Positions 47,673 to 60,594 of a stretch of DNA of 64,000 nucleotides are shown here, in pieces. The stretch is taken from contig NC_083601.1 of NCBI RefSeq assembly GCF_029168945.1, forward strand, positions 35,143,660 to 35,207,659, given 5' to 3'. Below the pieces are notes generated by a model that had not been told where the DNA came from, searched no databases, and was given only the letters and a program-made list of their open reading frames with translations. The position numbers were made by a program, and so were the translations under genes. This DNA is from Cannabis sativa (lineage: Eukaryota > Streptophyta > Magnoliopsida > Rosales > Cannabaceae). The number at the start of each line of letters is the position of its first letter. Within the stretch, counting starts at the first letter, position 1.

Positions 47673-48374
47673 CTTTACTGTCCCGAAGATTGAACATCCA
47701 GATTTAACTGTCTCGTTATATACAACCTTCATCTAGTCCGGGTTCACTGTTGTTTAGCCTTCATCTAGTTGGTAATGTTTTTAGATTATAATTTTATACA
47801 TTGTGTTTTTTTTTTAATTATATTGTTGATGAAATTATTTTTTTTCTGCTGCTTTTAATGAAATAATTAATTTCTTTTAATGTTGATGAAACTAGGTTTT
47901 AAACTTTGTATGATTTTTAGATTATATTTTTTTGCATTGTATTTTTTTCATTACGTTATTGAGGAAACTGAGTTTGTTTTTGCCTCTTATAATGAACATT
48001 TAGTGTCTTTTAATGTAGTTGAAACTAGTTTTTAAAGTTGATATTATTTTTAGATTATAATTTATTGCATTGTATTTTTTTTTTCATTATGTTGCTGATG
48101 AAACTTGTTTTATTTTTTGTTCAATTTTTATTATTTAAGAGTCTAGAAACTGTTTTTTTCAACTTGACTAATTATGTTTGTTGTTATGGTTATTATATTA
48201 TTTGAGGTTTATTTTTGATTTTGTATTTATTATTTTTTACTGATTCTTATTAGCAATCAATTAGCTAAAGCTTGGTAAGAAATCCAAACTAAAAGATTTA
48301 TGTAATTTAATATAGACAGTAACAAACAACTCAAATAGAAAAACCCGAAAGTAATTATGAAAAAAAAAATTAGA
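47673..48374. other. AT-rich intergenic DNA with local repeats
   Basis: Several similar phrases of the TTTTTAGATTATAATTTTATTGCATTG kind recur at about 47770, 47920 and 48050 with a period near 130-150 bp, suggesting a decayed local duplication. No gene is seen. Confidence 0.4.
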
Positions 48375-48485
48375 TGTCATCCATCTCAACCAACTAAACT
48401 ATAAATATAAAGCCTAATAATTTTTCTTTTATTTTTTTATTTTGGGCACTTGGGCCTAGCCCACCTATGCCTAGAGCCAGTCCTG
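48375..48485. mobile_element. Degraded copy of the 12499 hAT MITE, inverse orientation
   Basis: The reverse complement reads CAGGACTGGCTCTAGGCATA then GGTGGGCTAGGCCC, like the left end at 12499. It also contains the TAGTTTAGTTGGTTGAG phrase. The other terminus is missing. Confidence 0.7.
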
Positions 48486-48554
48486 TATAAATACATTAAC
48501 GTATAAAATCTAAAATAAAACTAGTTCTATATAATATATGGAAGAGGTTTTAAT

Positions 48555-49383
48555 GGGTACATTTTTATTGTAACCATTATGGTTAAATTTTTTTAAGCCA
48601 TTGGATTACTATTAAATGGTTGTAATTAATTTAGAAATTAAATAAAAATAAATAATAAATAACTTGTAACCTGAAAGTAACCTAATAATTTATTTCCTTA
48701 CAAACTTTAATTAAGATTAATTACATTTTAAAATTAAATTAATTATAATTATTAATTATTTTTTTGCAATTTATTACTATATAAGGATCTTTTAGCAATT
48801 TACTTTTATGCACTTAAATTATTTAAAATTTTATAGAAAAACTTTTTATAATTTAAAATTATACACATATAATTTTATAATTTAAATTTTATTATACTTG
48901 TAATCTCAATTTTAAATTATTACACTTAATTATTTAATTTTTTTATTTAAATATTTAAAAAGTAAAAAATAAAAAAAGTTGAAGGATTTTTTTTTTTAAA
49001 AAAATGGCTGCACTTGTTATCGATTTACTAGTTTGAGGCCTCATACTTAGTTCATCTAACTGTAACAAAATAATTAAATCTCATTTAAAAATAATTAATT
49101 ATTTAAAAATTTATTATAAGAAGAAAATTTTAATTTGTGTCAAAAGAAGTTTAATTTTTGTAAAACAAATAAATTTCATTGTAAATATTATAATTAAATG
49201 GCTTAATTATTAAAATAATTAGAGTAACGATTTAAATATAAATATTAATTGCTAAAAGAGGTCTTGTTAAATATTTAATTAATTATTTTAATAAAATAGT
49301 TAATTATAATTAATTAATTTTAAAAAATGAATGTTTACCTATTAGTAAAATGTAACCATATGGTTATAATAAAAATATAACCA
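48555..49383. mobile_element. Possible MITE with long imperfect inverted ends
   Basis: The left end has ATTTTTATTGTAACCATTA then TGGTTA; the reverse complement of the right end has ATTTTTATTATAACCATAT then GGTTAC, about 30 bp of imperfect inverted repeat. The interior is AT-rich and non-coding. Target duplication not resolved. Confidence 0.45.
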
Positions 49384-50947
49384 TTGAATAATATATTTAT
49401 TAAAACTAATAGAATATCTTTGAATTATTTTTTATGTTGAGTTATTTATTTTTAATTGAGAAATAATTTTGTGGTAAATTTAAAATAAAAAATAAAAATA
49501 AACAAATGACATCAAAAAAATAGTAAAATATTAAACAAATAATAATATTATTAGTTAATAAAGTGTAGTATTTTCTTAATAAACCTAAATTCAATTTAAT
49601 ATTATTTTATTTTTGATAATTTTTATGGTATTTTTTTTTTATATACCCATATATTTAAGAAATACATTAAACCCAATTTTATACCATATTTATAAAAACT
49701 TTCCATTTTTTCCCATAATTTTATAAATGTCCCAAATAAATATTCTTTTGTGTAAGTCTAATCGAAGAATGATTTTTCCTAAATTTTTTTATTTCATACT
49801 AAAATTATGAACCATTATTTATTATTTATTTTTTTTTTATAATGAACCATTTAAACTTAAAAGTGTATTATCACTTAAAATAGCATGTATCTTTTTCTAT
49901 CTTTTTTTTTTAATATAATAACCAATTTATTGCTGAGAGACACAGCAGGAGGAATTTCTTCCAATCAAGAAAACTCGTTTTCTATCTGTAGTGCATATCA
50001 AACTCATGTGTTGCGGTATTACCATTTCGCATTACATGTAGAAGATATACACCAGGAAAAACAAATAATAAGGACCTAATAAAACTAAAAAACAACCCAA
50101 ATCAGAGACACTCTTAGAAAAAAAAATGAACGGAAACGACAACAACTACAACAACAACACTCTCTACAAAGGAAACGAAAAATCCTAGCAAGGAGTCACT
50201 CTTGGCAGGAGGAAAATCTTAGCAGCATAAATGGAAGAATTGTGTACTTGTTGTGAGAATGGACTTCCTTAAAAAGAGATAATGTTTGAATCTACAAATA
50301 AATAAAAAATACATTAGTAAGAAAATAAATAAAAATTATAACAAATAAATAAACATTATTACAAAGTTCATAATAAATTTTTACTAAAATTAAAGATAAA
50401 TAGCATCAATTTTCATTTTAAGTAGAAAATGAGAACAGTTATCTTGTGAAATGCAAGATAAGGAAATAGCATGTATTTTGAAAATATATATTTTTTCAAT
50501 ATATTGGTAAGGAAGGAATGAATGAGAAAAGGACCAATTCTCCTCACCGTATTTAGCCACTGAAGTCAGAGAGGGATATAAGAAAGCGTTTACTATAGTG
50601 GCCACTTCACCACTATTCTCACTCATCACTACATAATAATAAATTTATAAAGAAGACAATATAACAGCGTCTTCTAACGGCGCTAGCATTAAACCAGAAA
50701 AATAAAAAAAACAAAAAAATCAGTTAACGTGATCAAGAATTCTTCAGTGTCACACGGCTTTACAAGTTCTCATCATCACGTCTATCGTTCTCAAACAATC
50801 TTCCTCTTTTTCTCGACAGGTATTTTATTTGTGAAGGGGTTTTGCTTCATCTCAAAGATTTCTTCTTTCTCTCTTTCTTTTCCTTTTTCCCAGGTAAATT
50901 GCTAGGCAGTTTTCTTGATTGCTTATCAAACTTTTGATAGGTTCAGT
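49384..50947. other. Intergenic DNA and promoter/5' UTR of the RBR ligase gene
   Basis: AT-rich to about 50700, no coding feature; a moderately GC stretch at 49930-50240 is unassigned. From about 50750 a C/T-rich leader (TTCTCTCTTTCTTTTCC) precedes the ATG at 50948 and probably includes the 5' UTR. Confidence 0.45.
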
Positions 50948-53900
50948 ATGGGCGATTGTACCAACAGTGACGATGATTCTGTTTACCACGATTACGATTC
51001 TGGAGATGATGAAGATCAATATGTTGAGCTTCAGCGTCTTGAATACGATACTTTTATATCAAAAGACCCCGTTATTACGGTACGACTAGTATTGATTTAT
51101 AGGGTTTTCTTTGTATTTCTGTTTTTCGTTTTGTCTATTGTTCGATCACACATTGAGTTAGGCTCTTTTTTGTGAAACTCCATGGCTGTTATTTGAAAGG
51201 TTGTTCCTTTTTTCATCACACTAAGCACTCCCAAGACTGTCTTTATTTCATTCTTTAAAATACATTACTAAAACAACATTTTCTTTATTTTTTATGTTAC
51301 ACCAGTTTCTCTATTTTATTTTTTACTTCATTTAAATATTATATTTTAACATATTTTTAATATTAAACAATTAGAAGAAATAATAAAAAATTAAAAATAA
51401 ACAAACAAACATCCAATTGAAGAGAGAAATTGAAAAAAATAATAATATTAAAATGATTTAAAGAAGCTCTTAGGAATAGAGCTGATGTATAATAGCTCAC
51501 AATATAAAGCATCTGTTGGAGTAGGATTTTGGGACCAATTCTTCATATTTTTAAATTTTCTTTATTTTAAAGCAGCAGCTGTGACTGCTCTATAGTTTAT
51601 AATGGTGATTCAGATTGTAAAAACTTTTATTTTATTTTATATTCGAAAAAAAAAACTGTAAAATCTTTTGAAGTGATATGAAACATTAAGTTGGATGCCT
51701 ACAACTAACCTTAAGTTTTACAAAAGAGTGTGACCACATTCTACACCTACTCTTTTTCTGTCTTTGCAATTAAGGAAATTTGTTTCATTTCTCTTTTGCA
51801 GGTCATTACAAAAGAGTCTCTATTAGCTGCTCAGGTAATTCCAACACTTTGATTATCTTTATGTTATGTACTTGTTGCTGTGCACTAGGCTTTTGTGATA
51901 AACTTTGGTATTGAATTGTGTAGAGGAAGGATTTGAGTAATGTGATGGAAGTCCTATCATTGAAAGAGCACCACGCACGAACCTTACTCATTCACTACTG
52001 CTGGGATGTTGACAAGCTGCTCGCAATTCTTGTGGAGAAAGGGAAAGATGAGTTATACCGTAAAGCAGGTGTGACCTCAGTGGAGCATGACAACCCTGCC
52101 TCATCAAAGCTCTCATCAATGGTTAGTTGCAATGTTTGCATTGAAGAAGTTCCTGCAGATAATGTGACAACCATGGATTGTGGACACTATTTTTGCAACG
52201 ATTGTGAGTACTACTTAATCTGTTTCCTATGTAGTCTGATTTTCTTTTTCTATTCTTCAGAGTAAGAACAATCTGCAACTTTAATATATGCATGATTTTT
52301 TTTTTCATTGGAGCGACTTTACCAAATAATGATATGCTGAAATTCTTAGGGAAAATATTTTCTGTTGTATTTGATAGCATACGGGGTTGATTGGCTGTGT
52401 CTATATTGACTTTTATAACTTTCTTTCAAGTATGATGATTTTTTTTTCCCTTGGGGTGGTGGTGATTTGCTCTGCTCAGGTTGGACAGAGCATTTTATTG
52501 TAAAGATAAATGAGGGACAGAGCAGGCGTATTACATGTATGGAATACCAGTGTGATGCTATTTGCGATGAAGAGAAAGTAAGAACTTTAGTCAATGCAAG
52601 AGATCCTAACCTGGCTGAGAAATTTGACCGCTTTCTTCTGGAATCATATATTGAGGACAATAGAAAGGTTAAGTGGTGTCCAAGTGTTCCCCATTGTGGA
52701 AATGCCATTCGTATTGAAGATGATGTAGTGTGTGAGGTTCAATGTACATGTGGTGTGCAGTTTTGTTTTAATTGCTTATCTGAAACACACTCACCTTGTC
52801 CATGTTTCATGTGGGCATTATGGGTTAAGAAGTGCCAGGATGATTCAGAAACACTTAACTATATTTCATTTCATACAAAGCACTGCCCAAAATGTCACAA
52901 GTTGGTTGAAAAGAATGGAGGATGCAACTTAGTAAACTGCATCTGTGGACAACCATTTTGGTGAGTATTATCATCTTTCATATTTCGTACACATTCGATC
53001 TTCTAATATAGTTACTAGGGAGTTAAAACTTGAAATACATGAGAACCACATACAAATTGTAATATTGTAATATATTTCAACATGTTCCCCTTAAGACAGT
53101 GTCAAATAAAATTGTCCTTGATTTGTAGTCTGAATAGTGTTTTCCATTTGTTATCTGTTTTCATTTTTTTTTTTTTTATATTTCTTTCTCTTCTGCAAGC
53201 TTGGTTTGCGCTTTGATGTGAGATGTTTTATCGAACTTTTTAATAAAATACAATATGGAGTTGGCACCAATTATTTATGTTCAAGATTTTGTTCCACAAG
53301 GACTTAGTTTTAACTAAATGCATTGTTTTTTTTCCCTTTATTTGATTGTTTGTTTGTTTTTTGTGAGAACATATAGCAATTTATGTTAAACTGACTTGTA
53401 TTACTCATACCGTAATGAACTTTAAATTGAATAGCTGAAGCATACGTGTATATTTTAATTGGATGCCATATATTGATTCTCTTATAGCTTGATTAGTTTA
53501 AATGGGGTAGTATCCTCTTATACAACTTAGGTTTCATATGGATTTGTCGTGTAGTGTATTAATGATTCCTTCATATGTTTTTGGCACACTGATATAGATG
53601 TATTCTTATTTATTTACCTGTTTTATGCCTATCTCGCAGTTGGCTTTGTGGTGAAGCAACTGGCAGGACCCATACGTATGCATTTATAGAAGGCCATAGT
53701 TGTGGACGATTTAAAGAAGAAACTAAAGAGAAAAATGAGCGTGCAAAGAAAGATCTATTTCGTCACATTCACTACCACAATCGTTACAAAGCTCACATGG
53801 ATTCTTTAAAACTTGAAATGAAGCTACAGACAAGCTTAGAAGGGAAGATATTAGCTTTGGAAGAAAGAGACTCGACAAATAGAGAATTTGATTGGTTAAC

Positions 53901-54705
53901 TAAAGGTCTCTTTAGGCTCTCCAGGTCAAGGAAGATTCTCGCCTATTCATATGCATTTGCATTTTACATGTTCGGTGAAGAAAATTTCAACAGGAATCTG
54001 TCTGCAGAGGAGAAACTGATAAAGCTGAACTTGTTTGAGAATCAGCAGCAGCAGCTTGAGGCAAATGTTGAAGTTCTTTCTTCATTTCTAGAGGAGCCTT
54101 TTGATACGTACCCGTCACATAAACTTATGCTAGTGAAAATTAAAATCCTCGATTTATCAAGAACTGTTGATAATATCTGCAAAAAATTGTAAGTTCACCT
54201 TAGATACCCTGAAGTGCATCCTTTCTCTGTTAGATTTTGACTCTTTTTCTCTTCTTTTATGATAAAGTGGCATTACAAGCATGCCTAAATGAACTAACTT
54301 GACATCAGTTGCTGGGAAATTTATGCTGATGGATTTTCCAACCCTTTTCTTCTTTTTCAAGAAATGACTAATTTACAGTGAATACTAAACTCTTTTAGTT
54401 GCATCATTTAAAATAAGTAGATTATTGAATACCCTCATGATTTAGTTTTTCATTAATTTCATTTATTTTATGTAGACCATGTGATCTTTCTCTTTTCATA
54501 TATATATATATAAATATCTATATATTTTATGCCGATTACTTCATGTGATTTATACTACTGCTTATGGTTCTGTAACTTGTATATGTGGATTACTTCTAGG
54601 TACGAATGCATTGAAAATGATTTGTTGAGCTCTCTTTTGAAAGCTTCTGGTATTGCTTCTTACAAGTCAACAGGCGTGAACAAAGCTTTAGAACTAGCTT
54701 GTTAA
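50948..54705 (+). CDS. ARIADNE-type RBR E3 ubiquitin ligase (ARI1/2-like)
   Basis: Six exons (50948-51079, 51802-51834, 51924-52203, 52480-52960, 53640-54188, 54600-54705) total 1581 nt and give 526 aa, all phases consistent. An acidic N-terminus (DSDDD-, DSGDDEDQY-type) precedes a UBA-like segment. RING1 begins at Cys124 (CNVC..CGHYFCNDC), the IBR domain is at about 214-258, and RING2 starts at 284 (CPKCHK). The Cys in NGGC (297) is the expected catalytic residue that takes ubiquitin from the E2 as a thioester. The Ariadne C-terminal helices follow, ending KSTGVNKALELAC. The fit to plant ARI1/ARI2 is good, but those proteins have longer C-terminal tails, so this one is short at the end. RBR ligases build ubiquitin chains by a RING/HECT-hybrid mechanism. 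Confidence 0.92.
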
Positions 54706-56038
54706 TACATGGTACGTGTCCATCTTTTTGGAAGCCACTTAAAGAATCTTTTTTGGTACTCTCTTGTGGATCTAAACATTAACCCTTTCGAGAAGATTGA
54801 CAAGAATTGAGTTCACTCGTGAACTTAGTTAGTGATTATAACTTCAGGGTGCTTTTGACTTAGTTTTTGAGTTAGTGTCTTCTTAATGCTCATCGCTATC
54901 AAAGTTCAAATATATATATTATTTTGAACCTTTTAAGTTGATGATGAATGTAAATGTATTGACTTTTTCTAATCTCATTAATTTGACAAGTTCTAATATT
55001 CACACATATCTTTTTCTGTACATCCAATATTCATACATGTATTGTTTATTCAAATTGTAAACTCAAATAAAAGATCTAATATACCTAATGACTTTGTAAA
55101 GCCTAAATAATTTTTGAGTGTGACTGGGTAAACTTTCAAGAGTGTTCGTCATAAGCAAGTTTTAATGAAAATCTATATTTCTGATTGGGTTCATATTCTA
55201 ATTATACATTTTGTCTTTTCTTTCCTTCTTTCTTTCATAATGTACAACAAAATTAAAGAGTACAATAATAACACCTGATATTCTATAATTTACATTATAC
55301 TATTTTATATATGATAAATCAAGATACTTTCTTTAGGGTTGCGTTTAGATTGTCTGGATTTCATTTATTATGTACAATAAATGTTTCATTAGTGATTTTT
55401 ATGGTATAGTTTAATAATTCTACATTTCTATAAATGTTCTCAAAAGTCAAAAGTCATAAGTTTTTTGGTGGTCGTATGATTTCTCTGCATTTAAAAAATA
55501 TTAATACCTTCTGGAATGATTGTGATGGTTTGTAGTATTCTAATATTTTATTTAATGTATTTAAATTAAATAATATTAGAATTTTAACTAATATTATTTT
55601 GAGGTATCTTAATGGTTATGGGTTTTTTTTTTTGTATACTATTAAAAAAATATAAATATATATTTATTATGAAAATATATTTATGATATTTATTATTTAT
55701 GAAATTAATGTCTCCTAAATTTCTACTTTTATTTATAGTTAAAATACGTATAATTATTTTAATTTAAAAAATAACTTCTTAAAATTTTTGTGGAGAATCT
55801 ACAAATCTTAAGTTCTTCTTTTAATTAAAGAAATATTTTTTTATTTTTTATCCAAACGGTCTTAAAATATATATATAGATATTTTTTTTTTAAGTTCTAA
55901 AAGTTAAAAAAAAAAGTTTATATAAAACTAAACTGAATAGGTAACTTGTATCCATATATATTTTAGGGTAAGTTTATAGTAAATTCTATCTGGGTTTTCA
56001 GTAGATTCCCTATTTATATCGACATATAAAAAAGTATT
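54706..56038. other. AT-rich spacer downstream of the RBR ligase
   Basis: Presumably contains the 3' UTR of the RBR gene over its first few hundred bases. Beyond that, no coding or clear repeat feature up to the MITE target duplication at 56030. Confidence 0.5.
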
Positions 56039-56456
56039 GGAAAATTCTACAATGCACCTCTTAAAATGGATATATTGATACATCATTATCTGTTTTAACA
56101 CCTAAAATAATTTTTTAGTCAAATTTTTTCTTATGGTCATATATGTTATAGTTATTTAAGACATCCTGAAAAATTTTAAGAAATTTGAAAAAGTTTAACA
56201 CGCCGAAAATTACGTTCAAACAGTGTATTATACGCGTGACTATTTTATTGTATACGCGTGTAAAATAGACTGTCTGAACATTGTTTTCTATATTGTAAAT
56301 TATTCGAAATTTCTCAAAATTGTGTAAGTTATCTTAAATAGTTACAACGTACATGAATATGAAAAAAATTAGACTAATTTTTTTTTTCTGGATACCGAAA
56401 CAAGTCAAGAGTGTATCAGTGCATCCTTTTTAAGGGGGTGCATTGTAGAATCACCC
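56039..56456. mobile_element. Mutator-like MITE, copy 2
   Basis: Flanked by a perfect 9-bp duplication AAAAGTATT (56030-56038 and 56457-56465). Ends GGAAAATTCTACAATGCACC and GGTGCATTGTAGAATCACCC are near-perfect inverted repeats. It is the same family as 1141-1566 but in inverse orientation. Confidence 0.9.
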
Positions 56457-56465
56457 AAAAGTATT

Positions 56466-57760
56466 TTAGTCAATTTTTTTGTTTCATAATGTAATTATTA
56501 TTATTTTTTAATATATAAAAAAGATAAAAAAAAATTGTTAAAGATTTAAGCAACATTTTTTTCCAGAAAAAAAAATATTTACCATTTTTGCCCTTAAACT
56601 TTTTATGCACTCTAAAATATATGACTTAAAAATTCTTCCTAAAATATAATAGTTAATAATTATGCACATTCTGATAAGTTTATTTTTTCTTTACCATTAT
56701 AAATTAATATTTTTACTCCATGAACTTTGATAAATACAAAATTTTGCCACATTTTATTATAAAAAATAATTTTAAAAATTATAATATTCTATTAATTCTA
56801 AAATATTACTAAAAAAATTTGATAAAAATATTAAATTAATTAAAAAAATATATTAAGTTTACTTAAAAAACTTAAATTATTTCTAAAAAAATATTTCCAA
56901 ATTTTATTTTATTAATAAACATGTATCTTAAGAAATAATACCAAAATTATTGAGAAACCAATAAATAATTTAAACAAAATAAGATTTCTTTTAAGAAAAA
57001 ATCAAACTTATTTATATTTATAAACTCATATCTTAAAAAATAAACAAAAATAATTAAAAACTCAGTAAAAATATAAAATTACTTTGAAAAAAATTAGAAA
57101 TTAAATTAAAAAAATAGATTTATACTTGTTTCCCTAAACTTTAGTTTTTACAAAAATTTTAATATATTTCTTATATCAAAATTTTTTAATAAAAAATAAA
57201 TAATTTTTTAAATCGTTTAATTAGTTTTAATTTTTTTTCTAAGTTTCTTAATCATTTAAAATGTTTTTTTTTAAGATTTATTAAAAAAATTTAAATTTTT
57301 CTAATTTTTATTTTGATGTTACGATTTAAAAGAGAATAAAGTTGTTAATTTACAAAGAGATATCAATATTTAAATGTAAAAATTCAAGGAGAATTCATAT
57401 TTTAGTATTGTGGAAAAATTAGGGGTAAAATTGTTAATTATTAAAAAAAAAATAGGCAAATAAAGTTAAACGACGATAAAATAAAATTGAAAAAAAACGA
57501 CAGTAAAATTATGTCAAAGGATGAGGACCCGTGGTTTTGATGAAAGTGAAGGAAGCAGAAGTACAATTGCAAGCGAATTTGAAGTTGAAAGACGAAACTG
57601 ATCCGTGAAATTACGTCGGCATGATTCGATCGCAGTAATTTTAATTTAATTTTCTTTTTTTGAAAAATAATTTCTTTCACCTCAAAAACCCAAAAATTTC
57701 CAAGTCTGAATCTTCATATCCGTACACAAATCATTTTCCTGCATTTGCCATTCCTCTTCG
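56466..57760. other. AT-rich spacer and promoter of the DUF616 gene
   Basis: 56.5-57.4 kb is extremely A/T-rich and featureless. From about 57520 composition becomes more balanced, consistent with promoter and 5' UTR of the gene starting at 57761. Confidence 0.5.
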
Positions 57761-59960
57761 ATGTTCAACAACAATAGCGTATCCATCTCCGTCTCCGACG
57801 ACGAATCAGATGAACTCAGCCGGGCCAGAGCCCGAGTCCGTAAAAAGCGCAAGAAACTGGGGATTCGCAACAATGGCAACGGACTCTCTCGCTGGCTTAT
57901 TAGAAAGCTCTTGAAATACTGGATGTTCCTGATCTTACTCCCAGCTGCTGCGTTGCTTCTATTTGAGGTCTCCAGTTTTGTGGTTTCACCACACGCTGGT
58001 AAATCGCAGAATAGCTCCGGCTCCGAACACAGTTCGATCACGAAACCCAGTCAGGAGAAGAAATCCGAGGGGAATTTGAATCGACTTGATCCCACTACCC
58101 GGGTTGTTGGCGGCGTCAGAGAACGTAAGTAGGCATTTTTATTTTTTTCCAAAGAACTTTAATTTCTGCATTGGTTGACACTGTATTGTATTATATTGAT
58201 TTTGTTTTTTTTTTCGGCAATATATTTAGAATTCTTTGTTAATTGTATGAGATCCTAATTTGTGAATCATATAAGGTTGCTTGAAGCTTCTACCACCCGA
58301 AGAACTTGATCATCTAGATATACCTTCGAGCAAAGAGTCAACTAGTCCTGTTAGAGAATTGGTATACATATCGGAGAATAATACACCATTTATGGAAAGG
58401 AACATTGTGTTATCCGGACAGAGTACAAACGCCACAAGGTTCAATTTGTTTACGGGGAATCAAAGTCTAGATCAGAGAGATAATAGTTTCAAGGTTATAA
58501 GCTGCGTTGCTCATATACTGACCAGGTTTTGGTTAATTTATGGTCATTATGACGTTAAAGCTTAAAAAGGAACAATGTTTGTTGGAGATATTTCTGTAGA
58601 ATCTTTTGTGTGTGTTTAAAGCATGCCATTTTCTTTGAACAATCAGGTAAATGCCACAGCTGCTGTACACTGTGGATTCTACAACCAAAATGGTGGGTTT
58701 AAGATTTCTGATGAAGATCGAGATTTCATGCTAAGTTGTAAAGCTGTTGTATCTACATGTGCATTTGGTGGTGGAGATGATCTTTACCAACCCATTGGAA
58801 TGTCGGCGGCATCAATTAGAAAGGTATCATCTCTTGCGTTTATGCTATCATAAGTCAGCTATAAGAGAGTAAATTTTTCTTACCCTTGTTGAGGATTTCA
58901 TTACTGCAGGTTTGTTATGTTGCATTTTGGGATGAAGTCACTCTAGCTACGCAGGAATCAGCTGGACATAAAGTTGGTGAGGATGGACTTATTGGGAAAT
59001 GGCGGATTATTGTTGTTAGAAATCTTCCTTTCTCGGATCAAAGGTTAAATGGTAAAATCCCCAAGGTATAAATTTCTGAACCAAAAATAGTGAACTAAAC
59101 TTTTGTTAGAACCTCTTTGATATTTGGTGTGTATTGTCATCAGATGTTAGGACATCGTCTTTTTCCTCACGCAAAGTATTCTATATGGGTGGATTCCAAG
59201 TCCCAATTTAGGAGGGATCCCTTAGGAGTTTTCGAAGCCCTTCTTTGGCGTTCAAATTCTGTGCTTGCAATCTCGGAACATGGAGCTCGCAGCAGTGTAT
59301 ATGATGAGGCAAAGGCTGTTGTCAAGAAAAACAAGGCCAAACCGGATGAAGTGGAGGTTCAATTGACGCAATACCGCAAGGATGGACTACCAGAGGACAA
59401 GAGATTTAATGGGAAGAAAGGTATGTTCTATTTTCTTTTCCTGTACTATTTAAATAAATGAGGATGGTTCAGTTGGAGCATGTTAAATTCTCCTGCTTTT
59501 CTTTCATTTTTGTATAGAAGTGTTTAATTCTTTCTGTTTTCTCAAAACGTTTATTTATTTTTATTTTTCGACGAAATAAAGTGAACGATTATACTCATTT
59601 TGTCCATCCAAGAATCATCTTATGTTCATGTTGTGTTGCCTATGTACTTGCCCCTTTTTAAAATGTCTTATCGTTATATGCAATGTCCCAACAATTTGAA
59701 CTATAATCATGTTATTGATCTGTGCAGCTCTTTCTGAAGCATCCGTCATAGTGAGGGAGCATACGCCAATGACCAATCTGCTTATGTGTTTGTGGTTCAA
59801 CGAGGTGGTGCGTTTCACTTCTCGCGATCAGCTGAGCTTCCCATACGTATTATGGCGGCTAAAAGTGCTTAAGAATATAAATATGTTCCCAGTTTGCACA
59901 CGTAAGGATCTTGTTAATAGCATGGGCCATTTGCGCAAGGCTAAGCCTTTGATTCATTGA
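57761..59960 (+). CDS. DUF616 protein, TOD1/MUCI70-like
   Basis: Six exons (57761-58124, 58276-58493, 58647-58823, 58910-59065, 59144-59420, 59728-59960) total 1425 nt and give 474 aa with matching phases; the exon 2 acceptor (ATATAAG) is weak. A Ser/Asp-rich start and a basic patch (RVRKKRKKLG) are followed by one membrane segment at about 53-75 (WMFLILLPAAALLLFEV), a type II signal-anchor layout. The DUF616 domain runs from about 195 to 465 (HCGFYNQNGGF, CKAVVSTCAFGGGDDLYQP, YSIWVDSKSQFRRDP). TOD1 of Arabidopsis was described as an alkaline ceramidase affecting turgor, while MUCI70, also DUF616, acts in mucilage polysaccharide synthesis and the domain has a glycosyltransferase-like look. 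The true activity of this member is therefore open. A Golgi/endomembrane location is expected. Confidence 0.88.
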
Positions 59961-60590
59961 GTCTTAGTTCTGCAGTAGTGTTTCTACTGGTGTAAAGCTA
60001 AGGGAGAAACTTTGAGGGAGTTAGTCATTATTTGTTAGTATTTGTTTTGGTAAATTTCATTTATCATTGATTTCTTTCATTTATTGGAATTTCTCATAAT
60101 TGATTAAGAGGGGTTCATATTGGCCTTTTGAAAGACACGAAAAAAAATTCCTGTACAATGGTAAATGACTGTGAATCAAATTACAAAAGACATTAGCTAT
60201 AGGAAAAACGACAGAATATTGTAGTGGGATATCAAATTCAAAATCTGACCAAAAAATAGAATATTCAATTTATAATAAAATCGGAAAAGGACAGTCAACA
60301 AGTAAACGAAGTGATGGTAATTGTGGAATTATACGTTGAAGTAGTTGGCTCATCATGACACTCCCTAACAACTCTGTACTGATTCGATGAGTGGAGTTGT
60401 TATGATATGCTATGGCATTCGACAAAAGCGGGTTTAGGAACAGCCTAGTGAAATCATTCTGGGGTGGTTATAGAGATCTTAAGTGGATTAGTTGTCCCAA
60501 AACACTAAATGGTAGCTCTAAATCTAATAAAGAAACCAAAACCAAAACTCAGGTAACATCTCTCGGCAAAGATCTTTCCAATTCATATTC
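59961..60590. other. Spacer and upstream region of the dirigent gene
   Basis: 3' UTR of the DUF616 gene, then AT-rich DNA, then a 60-codon upstream frame (60412-60594) that overlaps the dirigent start codon as ATGA. No other feature. Confidence 0.5.
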
Positions 60591-60594
60591 ATGA
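60412..60594 (+). other. Upstream ORF overlapping the dirigent start
   Basis: A 60-codon frame (MAFDKSGFRN...) whose TGA stop at 60592-60594 overlaps the dirigent ATG at 60591. It has no recognised domain. It could be a translation-regulating uORF or the relic of an N-terminal extension lost by a frameshift. Confidence 0.35.
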
